Part shown: positions 1-8,065 of the stretch, one piece after another | Position numbering within the stretch: the first letter of the stretch is position 1 | Layout of the letters: each line of letters begins with the position of its first letter | DNA from: an uncultured Saprospiraceae bacterium | GTDB taxonomy: Bacteria; Bacteroidota; Bacteroidia; Chitinophagales; Saprospiraceae | DNA length: 36,315 nucleotides | Assembly (NCBI GenBank): GCA_937924145.1 | Contig: CALDTJ010000024.1 | Coordinates: 1-36,315, forward strand | Reading direction: 5' to 3' | Made by a program: the position numbers and the translations under genes | Notes under the pieces: model-generated | Told to the model about the DNA's origin: nothing | Seen by the model: only the letters and a program-made list of their open reading frames with translations | Database searches by the model: none

Positions 1-534
1 TTCGCCCAACCCAAAGAAAAAGATTACGCCAATCTACTCCAACAAGAATTAGGGGGACAGAGAGAATATCCCGTAACTTCTGGCTATATCGACTTACTAA
101 CAGAAACGCATGCCATTGAAATAGAATTTGCCCACAAGTGGAAACAATCAATTGGTCAAGCATTGTGGTATGGACAGCAAACCATCCAACAACCTGCAAT
201 CATTCTGATTTTAAGAAAAAAAGCAGACTATAAATACTTTATCCAATTGAATACTGCGCTTGATTATGGAGGCTTAACCGAGAAAATAAAAGTTTGGCTT
301 TACCCGAATGATTTTCCAAATCTTTCTTTTTCTTCTTTCGATGATTCGTTAGGTAAATATGAAAACCCTAAAAAGGGAGAAGAAACACCTCTTCCACTTA
401 TCAATACTGGCAGTTTTTGGTTAACTAAATCTAGTGGTATTCGGCACAATTCGGGATGTCGATACTATGAAAATACTAGGGGTAGCAATTGTGAGGCTAC
501 TGAGGGGCGAGCCTGCAAAAAATGTGGTGGATAA
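1..534 (+). CDS. PD-(D/E)XK nuclease-like protein with Cys-rich tail, 5' partial
   Basis: The frame is open from base 1, so the true start lies outside the window; the TTG at 163 is only an internal codon. The visible 177 residues hold a restriction-endonuclease-like core: YIDLL with D31, then IEIEF with E40 and E42, followed by HKWKQSIGQALWY, a pattern typical of PD-(D/E)XK folds that bind DNA. The usual E-x-K is E-x-E here. The C-terminal 35 residues (RHNSGCRYYENT, then CEATEGRACKKCGG) carry four cysteines and a histidine and look like a small zinc-binding module. I recognise this tail from uncharacterised bacterial proteins but cannot assign a function. The nuclease assignment is inferred from motif spacing. 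No terminator is evident after the stop. Confidence 0.6.
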   Translation, partial: FAQPKEKDYANLLQQELGGQREYPVTSGYIDLLTETHAIEIEFAHKWKQSIGQALWYGQQTIQQPAIILILRKKADYKYFIQLNTALDYGGLTEKIKVWLYPNDFPNLSFSSFDDSLGKYENPKKGEETPLPLINTGSFWLTKSSGIRHNSGCRYYENTRGSNCEATEGRACKKCGG

Positions 535-675
535 AATTTTATTATTTACTCATTACTAAGCAGCAAATACTTCTTTCTCTCCGTTATTGAGTTACTAAAG
601 TTGGTCAAATGCCTGACGAAAGTTGCAGAAAGTCAAAAAATAGCCTAATTCTCTAATTTTTTTGATTTTTTCTCT

Positions 676-707
676 TTTGGAAAGCAACCAAAAAACGACT
701 ATCTTTA
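676..707 (+). promoter_or_regulatory. Candidate Bacteroidota sigma promoter for the ECF sigma gene
   Basis: TTTG at 676-679 is separated by 20 bases from TATCTTTA at 700-707, close to the Bacteroidota consensus TTTG-N19-21-TAnnTTTG (last base differs). A start near 714 would leave a leader of about 39 bases before the ATG at 753. Confidence 0.5.
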
Positions 708-752
708 CTAAGTGACTATAGGGGTTTTCCCTGTCGTGCTTAATTCTTTTTT

Positions 753-1301
753 ATGGACTTCGTATTGCCTTTCGAATATAACGAAAAGGACTTTATAGAT
801 GCTTGTATCCGCAACGAACGCTGGGCTCAAAAGCAACTCTATGAAGCCCACTACTCTCAGATGATGGGGGTTTGTCTTCGTTATGCTAAAAATGAACACG
901 ATGCGCTAGATATTTTGCAAGAAGGCTTTATTAAAGTTTTTAGGAATATCGCCAAATATCAAGTTGGTACCACTTTAGCCGCTTGGATTCGAAGAATCAT
1001 GGTTAATACAGCCATTGATTTTTATCGGAAAAATATTAGGCGTCGAACAGAAGACTTGGATACTGCGTTTAATATTAAATCTCTAGATGCAGATGCCATT
1101 AGTCAATGTACGGAAAAGGAGATTTTAGCCGCAGTACAACAATTGACCCCTGCTTATAGAGTTGTTTTTAATTTATACGCCATTGAAGGTTATTCTCACA
1201 AAGAGATTGCTGAGTTGATGGAAATTACAGAAAGTACCTCTCGTTCCAATCTGGTTAAATCCAGAATGAAATTGAGAGAAATTATAAAAAAGAAAATGTA
1301 G
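753..1301 (+). CDS. ECF-type RNA polymerase sigma factor
   Basis: A 182-residue sigma-70 family factor of the extracytoplasmic-function class, containing only regions 2 and 4. Region 2 is seen around residues 25-100 (HDALDILQEGFIKVFRNI, then AAWIRRIMVNTAIDFYRK), which contacts core polymerase and the -10 element. Region 4 is a helix-turn-helix near residues 130-180 (LTPAYRVVFNLYAIEGYSHK, then EIAELMEITESTSRSNLVKS). The start follows a T-rich stretch with no Shine-Dalgarno, as expected in Bacteroidota. The next gene begins 109 bases downstream on the same strand and encodes a membrane-spanning protein that may control it. The regulon is unknown. Confidence 0.93.
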   Translation: MDFVLPFEYNEKDFIDACIRNERWAQKQLYEAHYSQMMGVCLRYAKNEHDALDILQEGFIKVFRNIAKYQVGTTLAAWIRRIMVNTAIDFYRKNIRRRTEDLDTAFNIKSLDADAISQCTEKEILAAVQQLTPAYRVVFNLYAIEGYSHKEIAELMEITESTSRSNLVKSRMKLREIIKKKM

Positions 1302-1410
1302 AATAATCAAACTAGAGGTTCTAAAATAATTTTAAACTGTTAGTCCCTTTTGATGTTAATCATTTTCTACTATTATTTTAACACGCAAGCGAATATTTGA
1401 GCATTTAGCA

Positions 1411-3099
1411 ATGGAGCAGCAACCTTTCGATAAGGCGGTAAAAGATTCTTTAGAGAATATGAACGTAGCGTTTAATGCTGACCACTGGCAGCAAATGGAA
1501 TCGCTATTGAATAATCTTCCTGTAGGAGATGAAGGGGCTATTGATGCGCATTTCGATGCGGTGATCAAAGATAAGGTTGGGGCAATTGAACCACCTCTCG
1601 CAATGGCTGCTTGGGCGAACATCGAAGCTGGATTATCTCTTGCCGAAACAGCAGATGCTCAATTTGATCATACAATTACAGATAAAATAGGCAACCTTCA
1701 AGGAAATACGACCCCTAATTGGGCATCCATTGAGCAAGCATTAGAAATAGAAGAAGTAGCAGATGCTGAATTTGATGCGCAGATTTACACTAATTTACAA
1801 AATTTACAACCAACCTATAAAGTAAGTCACTGGCAGCGTTTAATCAATAAATTAAATGCAGATTATGCGGTAAGGGAAAAACTCTATCGCTATAAATTGA
1901 TGGAGGCAACTTTGATGATTTTGTTATTATTACAATTTTATCAATACCTACCTAATAATGATTTCTTCCAACAAAAGACTATTGAGTCACGGGAAATATT
2001 TGAACAACCTATTCCGTCAACGCCAACTGTTGTACCTACACCAATAGATAAGGTCACATCACCTGCGCCTAAGAAGCCCGTAGCTGCAAAAGTTGCTAAA
2101 GCCTCTAAGAGTGCTAGTGCTAAACAGGTAGTCATTCCTCCAACTAACGACACTGGTACTCAAACTGCACTAAGTGAAGGCGACGGAACAGTTACAGCAA
2201 ATACGACTCCTACAATATTTAGAAACTATAATCTTTTAAGTGAGCTTTCTAGATTAGGCTTTAATCTTGAAAATAGAAGTGGTTTATCTATTTCTGTGAG
2301 TGAAATGAATCAACATTTAACTTTACACACAGAGACAGGTAATTCTATCATTAATACGGTTCCTTCTTTAACGCCTAATTTTGTAGAGTCTATTTATATT
2401 ACGCCACTTGGTTGTAAGGACTGCAAGTATTCTAAGATACCAGCTCGTTTACGTTTAGGGGTTTCTGCTAATATTGCATTTAATAATACTTATGTCTCGG
2501 GAGGAGATATTTTAGATATCAATGCTTTCGCAGAAAGAGGGTTTGGTTACGGAAGTGGATTTAGTTTAGGATTTAAATACAGTCGATGGGAAATAGAAAC
2601 GGGGCTGAATTATGCAGCTAAACGGTATGACCCTAATATTGTAGATACCCCTGTTCCTAATCAAATTAGAACACATTTCCAGACAGTTCACTTACAAACT
2701 ATTCAATTTCCTGTTAATTTAAGATATACCTATGCTATTCTTGGTAAAGGTAGATGGCATTTATATGCGCAAACTGGTGCTGCTATCAATTTGGTCTTGC
2801 GGACAGAATATGATCTAGCACAAGTTTCTTCCATAAGTCGGTCGAAAGTAAATGATGTGACGACTTCTAGACTCAATCAAATCAATTATAATAAAGGTAT
2901 CTTCGCTGGAGATGGCTTTAAATCCAATAATTACCTATCTATCAGTATGGGAGCGGGGGCAGAAAGATATATTTCTCCAAGTTGGAGTATCTTCTTACAA
3001 CCAGATTTCAACTTCCACTTTTCTGGTAGTCGTATAGGTCCTACTCAAGACAGAATTAATACTTTCGCTATCTCTTTCGGGGCTCGGAAATCTCTCTAA
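1411..3099 (+). CDS. Membrane-spanning protein: four N-terminal F/W repeats plus C-terminal outer-membrane beta-barrel
   Basis: This is a 562-residue protein with three parts. Residues 6-148 contain four degenerate repeats of 36-42 residues, each starting with F-D and carrying a tryptophan 19-20 residues later (F6/W26, F48/W68, F85/W104, F121/W141). Residues about 163-180 form one hydrophobic helix (LMEATLMILLLLQFYQYLP). A Pro/Thr/Lys/Ala-rich linker (about 200-250) leads to a C-terminal domain (about 345-562) with alternating aromatic strands and an ending SFGARKSL, typical of PorT-like outer-membrane barrels. The lack of a signal peptide and the position of the helix suggest the repeats are cytoplasmic, the linker crosses the periplasm and the barrel sits in the outer membrane. 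Following the ECF sigma gene, it is a candidate anti-sigma sensor; that role is inference. Residues near 338-341 contain a C-K-D-C pair. Confidence 0.75.
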   Translation: MEQQPFDKAVKDSLENMNVAFNADHWQQMESLLNNLPVGDEGAIDAHFDAVIKDKVGAIEPPLAMAAWANIEAGLSLAETADAQFDHTITDKIGNLQGNTTPNWASIEQALEIEEVADAEFDAQIYTNLQNLQPTYKVSHWQRLINKLNADYAVREKLYRYKLMEATLMILLLLQFYQYLPNNDFFQQKTIESREIFEQPIPSTPTVVPTPIDKVTSPAPKKPVAAKVAKASKSASAKQVVIPPTNDTGTQTALSEGDGTVTANTTPTIFRNYNLLSELSRLGFNLENRSGLSISVSEMNQHLTLHTETGNSIINTVPSLTPNFVESIYITPLGCKDCKYSKIPARLRLGVSANIAFNNTYVSGGDILDINAFAERGFGYGSGFSLGFKYSRWEIETGLNYAAKRYDPNIVDTPVPNQIRTHFQTVHLQTIQFPVNLRYTYAILGKGRWHLYAQTGAAINLVLRTEYDLAQVSSISRSKVNDVTTSRLNQINYNKGIFAGDGFKSNNYLSISMGAGAERYISPSWSIFLQPDFNFHFSGSRIGPTQDRINTFAISFGARKSL

Positions 3100-3299
3100 T
3101 CGTATTACGATACTTACTGTACTTTTTCTACTATTCCAACTTAGTCAATACATTTTATTGAACTCATTTATTCATATATATTAAGAGTTGAGCTATAATA
3201 AAGTAAGTCATTCTATATTTAATCAACAAAAATCATCGGATCTTACCTTTTTATAAAAGTTTAATCAGTAAAAAATAACCATCTTATACTTAAGTACCT

Positions 3300-3307
3300 T
3301 ATCTTTG
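3300..3307 (+). promoter_or_regulatory. Candidate -7 box upstream of carB
   Basis: TATCTTTG matches TAnnTTTG exactly, 57 bases before the carB ATG. No TTTG-like -33 element lies at the expected 19-21 base distance, so the call rests on one box. Confidence 0.4.
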
Positions 3308-3364
3308 CGCCAATTTTGACCTAGCCAACCACCATTTTCCTTTAACATCTAAAATCTGGTATCC

Positions 3365-6184
3365 ATGCCAAAGGATAATTCGATCAAATCTATACTCATT
3401 ATTGGAAGCGGTCCGATAATTATCGGACAAGCCTGCGAATTTGATTATTCTGGTACTCAAGCCTCTCGGTCATTGCGAGAAGAAGGCATTGAAGTAACCT
3501 TGATAAATTCTAATCCAGCAACAATTATGACTGATCCGGTGACTGCGGATCACATTTATTTGTTACCCTTAACTGTAGAAAGTCTAGATAAAATATTGAC
3601 AGAAAGGCAGATTGATGCAGTCTTACCTACCATGGGTGGACAGACAGCATTAAACTTAGCTATTGAGGCAGGTAAGCAAGGTTTGTGGGAAAAACATAAT
3701 ACTCGGTTGATAGGCGTTGATTTAGATGCAATCGAATTAGCTGAAAACAGAGAGGCATTTCGCCAATTGATGGTCCAAATTGGATTAAGCGTTGCGCCTT
3801 CCTATATTGCTAATTCCTTTTTGGAAGGAAAAGAGGCTGCTCAAAAAATTGGCTTTCCTTTGGTAATCCGTCCATCTTATACCCTTGGAGGTTTTGGTGG
3901 TGGTTTTGTCCATAAGAAAGAAGACTTCGATGAATATTTAAGAAGAGGTTTAGATGCCTCTCCTACTAGAGAAGTTTTGGTAGAAAAAGCAGTTCTTGGT
4001 TGGAAAGAATACGAGCTGGAATTACTGCGAGATGCCAATGATAATGTTGTAATTATCTGTGTGGTTGAAAACTTTGACCCAATGGGGATTCATACAGGAG
4101 ATAGTATCACTGTAGCTCCTGCAATGACTTTGTCAGATACTGCTTATCAAAGAATGCGAAACGAGGCGATTCATGCCATGCGTTCTTTGGGGAACTTTGC
4201 TGGTGGGTGTAATATCCAGTTCTCAGTTGATCCAGTTACGGAAGACATGATTGTTATTGAGATTAACCCTCGGGTATCTCGGTCTTCAGCTCTAGCGAGT
4301 AAAGCAACTGGTTACCCTATTGCAAAAATTGCCGCAAAATTAGCTATTGGTTATTATTTAGATGAATTAAAGAATCAAATTACAGGTACTACTTCGGCTT
4401 ACTTCGAACCAACCTTAGATTATGTCATTGTAAAAATGCCAAGGTGGAATTTTGAAAAATTCCAAGGTGCTGATAATAAATTAGGCTTACAGATGAAGTC
4501 TGTTGGGGAAGTCATGGCGATTGGTCGTAACTTCTTAGAGGCTTTACAAAAAGCTTGTCAATCTCAAGAAAATAACCGTTCTGGATTAGGTGCGGATAAG
4601 AAAGAGTGGATCAGAACAGAAGATATTTTAAAGCGATTGGAACATGCAAGTGATGATCGATTGTTTAGAGTGAAAGATGCCTTAAGATTAGGCGTACCAG
4701 AAAGAACGGTTCATAAATTAACGAAGATTGATCCTTGGTATCTAAAGCAAATCAAGCGATTGGTTAAATATGATGAGCAAATTGCTCGTTTTAATGTGCC
4801 AGAAGATATTCCAGAAACTTTCTTTAGAGAAGTAAAAGAGGTTGGCTATTCTGATGCACAGATTGCTTGGTTGATGCGAATAGATGACGAAGATCTAATC
4901 ACTAAGCAAAGAAAGAAATTAGGCATTAGAAGAACTTATAAAATGGTAGATACTTGTGCCGCAGAATTTGAGGCGCAAACTCCATATTTCTACTCTACTT
5001 TTGACAAAGAAAATGAAAGTATTCCTTCTGATAGAAAGAAAATTATCGTGCTAGGTTCTGGTCCGAATAGAATTGGACAAGGTATTGAGTTTGATTATTG
5101 TTGTGTTCACGGTCTATTGGCAATCAAAGAGGCAGGCTATGAGGCAATTATGATTAACTGTAACCCAGAAACGGTTTCTACGGATTTTGATGTTGCTGAT
5201 AAATTATACTTCGAACCTGTTTATTGGGAGCATATCGAAGAAATCATTGAACACGAAAAACCAGAGGGTATTATAGTACAATTAGGTGGTCAAACGGCAC
5301 TTAAATTGGCAGAGAAATTCCACGAAAAAGGTATCAAGATCATCGGTTCTAGTTTTGAGGCGATGGATCTAGCAGAAGATAGAGGTGCTTTCTCTGATAT
5401 GTTGAAAGAGTTAGATATTCCATATCCAAAATATGGCGTGGCGGACGATACGGATGAAGCTTTAGAAATTGCGAATCGAGTAACTTACCCAGTTTTAGTT
5501 CGACCATCTTACGTATTAGGTGGACAACGGATGAGAATCGTGATTAATGATGAAGAATTAGAACATCAGGTGTTAAGTATCTTCAAACACATGCCTGATA
5601 ATAAAGTATTGGTAGATCAGTTTTTAGAAAGAGCCAAAGAGGCTGAAATTGATGCGATTTGTGACGGAGAGGATGTCCACATTATGGGTATTATGGAACA
5701 TATCGAACCTGCGGGTATTCACTCAGGTGATAGTTCGGCGGTTTTACCACCATACAGTTTATCGGATAATGTACTCGATCAAATGAGGGAGTATACTAAA
5801 CGATTGGCTTTTGCCTTAAAAATTAAAGGATTAATCAATATTCAATTTGCTATCAAAGGTGAAAAAGTTTATGTAATTGAGGCAAACCCTAGAGGTTCTA
5901 GAACAACACCTTTTATTGCGAAAGCTTACCAATACCCATTCTTAAAAATGGCGACACAGGTCATGCTAGGAACGCATAAGATCAAAGACTTTAAAGTTGA
6001 AAAGAAGTTGAAAGGGTATGCGATCAAAGTACCTGTTTTCTCTTTCAATAAATTCCCAAATGTTGACAAAACATTAGGGCCAGAGATGAAATCTACTGGT
6101 GAGGCAATTCGATTTATTGATGATTTAACGGATCCTTTTTTCAGAGAATTAGACAAGAATAGATCAAGATATTTGTCTAGATAA
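3365..6184 (+). CDS. carB: Carbamoyl-phosphate synthase large subunit
   Basis: CarB makes carbamoyl phosphate from ammonia (delivered by CarA), bicarbonate and two ATP, feeding arginine and pyrimidine synthesis. Both homologous halves are present. The N-terminal ATP-grasp unit starts with IIGSGPIIIGQACEFDYSG and has PTMGGQTALNLA; the C-terminal unit repeats the pattern with VLGSGPNRIGQGIEFDY near residue 560 and QLGGQTALKLA. ATP-grasp signatures RPSYTLGGFGGG and RPSYVLGGQRM are intact, as are EINPRVSRSSALASKATGYP and EANPRGSRTTPFIAKAYQYP. The protein ends at residue 939, shortly after the second carboxyphosphate/carbamate domain, so the C-terminal MGS-like allosteric domain of the roughly 1,070-residue E. 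coli enzyme is absent. I believe this short form is usual in many Bacteroidota. No carA is adjacent. Confidence 0.97.
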   Translation: MPKDNSIKSILIIGSGPIIIGQACEFDYSGTQASRSLREEGIEVTLINSNPATIMTDPVTADHIYLLPLTVESLDKILTERQIDAVLPTMGGQTALNLAIEAGKQGLWEKHNTRLIGVDLDAIELAENREAFRQLMVQIGLSVAPSYIANSFLEGKEAAQKIGFPLVIRPSYTLGGFGGGFVHKKEDFDEYLRRGLDASPTREVLVEKAVLGWKEYELELLRDANDNVVIICVVENFDPMGIHTGDSITVAPAMTLSDTAYQRMRNEAIHAMRSLGNFAGGCNIQFSVDPVTEDMIVIEINPRVSRSSALASKATGYPIAKIAAKLAIGYYLDELKNQITGTTSAYFEPTLDYVIVKMPRWNFEKFQGADNKLGLQMKSVGEVMAIGRNFLEALQKACQSQENNRSGLGADKKEWIRTEDILKRLEHASDDRLFRVKDALRLGVPERTVHKLTKIDPWYLKQIKRLVKYDEQIARFNVPEDIPETFFREVKEVGYSDAQIAWLMRIDDEDLITKQRKKLGIRRTYKMVDTCAAEFEAQTPYFYSTFDKENESIPSDRKKIIVLGSGPNRIGQGIEFDYCCVHGLLAIKEAGYEAIMINCNPETVSTDFDVADKLYFEPVYWEHIEEIIEHEKPEGIIVQLGGQTALKLAEKFHEKGIKIIGSSFEAMDLAEDRGAFSDMLKELDIPYPKYGVADDTDEALEIANRVTYPVLVRPSYVLGGQRMRIVINDEELEHQVLSIFKHMPDNKVLVDQFLERAKEAEIDAICDGEDVHIMGIMEHIEPAGIHSGDSSAVLPPYSLSDNVLDQMREYTKRLAFALKIKGLINIQFAIKGEKVYVIEANPRGSRTTPFIAKAYQYPFLKMATQVMLGTHKIKDFKVEKKLKGYAIKVPVFSFNKFPNVDKTLGPEMKSTGEAIRFIDDLTDPFFRELDKNRSRYLSR

Positions 6185-6209
6185 ACTCTATTGAAATAAT
6201 AATATAAAA

Positions 6210-6242
6210 GGTACATCTGATTCGTTCGGATGTGCCTTTTTT
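6210..6242 (+). terminator. Rho-independent terminator after carB
   Basis: GGTACATCTGA (6210-6220) pairs with TCGGATGTGCC (6226-6236), an 11-bp stem with two G-T wobbles around a 5-base loop, followed by six Ts. Confidence 0.85.
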
Positions 6243-6462
6243 GGTTTTAGTAGCAAAATTTGGAAAAACTACAGTCATTCTAAATTGCTCCTAATTATAG
6301 TTTGTTACTTAGACAAAAGACCTTTTAAGTATATTCTACCCTATTTTCTCGAGTTATTCCTAATAAATCTACTAACAGATATTCTCTGTTTTCCGTAAAA
6401 GCCTTAATATCGCAACTTTATTAAACCCTAAGCGTTTTCTGACAAAAAACAACTCTTAATTA

Positions 6463-6494
6463 ATTGACAAAGGAATAAGATATAGTTCCTTTTG
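6463..6494 (+). promoter_or_regulatory. Candidate promoter for lpdA
   Basis: ATTG at 6463-6466, a 20-base gap, then TCCTTTTG at 6487-6494, one base off TAnnTTTG; the lpdA ATG follows at 6516. The rest of the 6243-6515 gap is AT-rich and shows no coding frame or RNA structure that I can support. Confidence 0.35.
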
Positions 6495-6515
6495 TTAGTT
6501 CAAAATATAGACAGT

Positions 6516-7919
6516 ATGAAATTCGATGTAACAGTAATTGGTTCTGGTCCAGGTGGCTATGTTGCAGCTATTAGATGTGCTCAATTAGGACTAAAAACAG
6601 CAATTATAGAAAGATATTCCACTTTAGGCGGGACTTGTTTGAATGTAGGTTGTATTCCATCAAAAGCCTTGTTGGATTCATCTGAACATTATCACAATGC
6701 GACGCATACTTTTGAGACGCACGGAATTGATGTGAAAGACGTCAAAGTGAATATGAAACAGATGATTCAGCGAAAAAATGATGTTGTTTCTCAGACTTGT
6801 AGCGGTATCGACTTTTTAATGAAAAAGAACAAAATCACGGTCTTTCATGGGCACGGTTCTTTTGTCAATAAAAATACCATTAGTGTTGCCAAAGATGATG
6901 GTACTACGGAGACCGTAGAAACAGACAAGACGATTATTGCAACGGGATCAAAGCCTATAACTCCTGCTGCCTTTAATTATGATAAAAAAAGAGTGATTAC
7001 TTCTACCGAGGCTTTGAATATTACTAAAGTTCCTAAACGAATGGTCGTAATTGGCGCAGGTGTGATTGGCTTGGAATTAGGTTCTGTATATGCTCGTTTA
7101 GGTACTGAAGTAGAAGTAGTTGAATTCATGGATAGAGCGATTGCCAGCATGGACAAAGACTGTAGTAAAGAATTAACTAGAGCTTTGAAAAAAACAGGGA
7201 TTAAGTTCCATTTGGGACACGCTGTAACGGAGGTAAAAGGAACAACCAGAGGCGTAACGGTCAAAGCAAAAAGCAAAAAGACTGAAGAAGAAATAACGCT
7301 TAAAGCGGACTACTGCTTGATTGCAATTGGTCGAAGAGCTTATACGGATAATTTAGGATTGGAAAATGTAGGCATCGACAAAGACGATAGAGGTAGAGTT
7401 GTAGTCGATGGTCATTTACAGACGAAAGTTCCTGGTATTTATGCTATTGGTGATGTGATTAAAGGTGCCATGTTAGCGCATAAGGCTGAGGAAGAAGGAA
7501 CTCTAGTGGCAGAAGTGATTGCAGGACAACAACCACATATTGATTATAATTTAATTCCTGGGGTGGTTTATACTTGGCCAGAAGTTGCGGCTGTTGGAAA
7601 AACGGAAGAGCAGTTAAAAGAGGCAGGCGTTCCTTATAAAGTAGGTAAATTCCCAATGAAGGCATTGGGTCGAGCAAGAGCGAGTATGGATACTCAAGGA
7701 ATGGTAAAGATGTTAGCACACAAAGAAACGGACGAAGTTTTGGGTGTTCACATGGTCGGCCCAAGAGTAGCAGATATGATTGCCGAGGCAGTTGCAGTAA
7801 TGGAATTTAGAGGTTCGGCAGAAGATGTAGCTCGAATGAGTCACGCACACCCAACTTATACCGAGGCGACGAGAGAGGCAGCTTTAGCAGCTACTGAAAA
7901 TCGTGCGATACATATATAA
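6516..7919 (+). CDS. lpdA: Dihydrolipoyl dehydrogenase (E3)
   Basis: This is a 467-residue FAD/NAD disulfide oxidoreductase that reoxidises the lipoyl groups of pyruvate, 2-oxoglutarate and branched-chain dehydrogenase complexes and the glycine cleavage system. The FAD-binding motif VIGSGPGGYVAAIRCAQLG opens the protein. The redox-active pair is C41/C46 in GGTCLNVGCIPSK. The NAD-binding motif is VIGAGVIGLELG, and a second FAD motif GIYAIGDVIKGAMLAHKAEE follows. The C-terminal dimerisation domain provides the catalytic His445 and Glu450 in HAHPTYTEA. An in-frame TTG at 6492 would add eight residues, but the ATG at 6516 puts MKFDVTVIGSGPGG where family members start. The other complex subunits are not in the window. 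A terminator follows. Confidence 0.97.
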   Translation: MKFDVTVIGSGPGGYVAAIRCAQLGLKTAIIERYSTLGGTCLNVGCIPSKALLDSSEHYHNATHTFETHGIDVKDVKVNMKQMIQRKNDVVSQTCSGIDFLMKKNKITVFHGHGSFVNKNTISVAKDDGTTETVETDKTIIATGSKPITPAAFNYDKKRVITSTEALNITKVPKRMVVIGAGVIGLELGSVYARLGTEVEVVEFMDRAIASMDKDCSKELTRALKKTGIKFHLGHAVTEVKGTTRGVTVKAKSKKTEEEITLKADYCLIAIGRRAYTDNLGLENVGIDKDDRGRVVVDGHLQTKVPGIYAIGDVIKGAMLAHKAEEEGTLVAEVIAGQQPHIDYNLIPGVVYTWPEVAAVGKTEEQLKEAGVPYKVGKFPMKALGRARASMDTQGMVKMLAHKETDEVLGVHMVGPRVADMIAEAVAVMEFRGSAEDVARMSHAHPTYTEATREAALAATENRAIHI

Positions 7920-7964
7920 AACGGTAGACGTTTAGTAAAACGCAGACTTTAAGAATAAAAATTT

Positions 7965-8007
7965 AAAATAGGGTTTCCTTGCAACTAGGGAGACCCTATT
8001 TTTGTTT
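7965..8007 (+). terminator. Rho-independent terminator after lpdA
   Basis: AAAATAGGGTTTCC (7965-7978) pairs with GGAGACCCTATTTT (7989-8002), a 14-bp stem with one wobble and a 10-base loop, running into a T-rich tail. Confidence 0.85.
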
Positions 8008-8034
8008 TAAGGATTCAGGTAGTAGTTTCGTCCT

Positions 8035-8062
8035 AATCCTGTTAATCCTGTAAAATCCTGTC
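8035..8062 (+). repeat. Three short tandem copies of AATCCTGT before dinB
   Basis: AATCCTGT occurs three times with 9-10 base spacing, ending just before the dinB start. It is AT-rich leader sequence that may influence dinB translation; no known regulator is recognised. Confidence 0.6.
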
Positions 8063-8065
8063 ATC

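Noticed and set aside
6492-6515. TTG-initiated N-terminal extension of lpdA
   Set aside because: The extra eight residues precede the family-typical start and overlap the candidate promoter; ATG 6516 is preferred.
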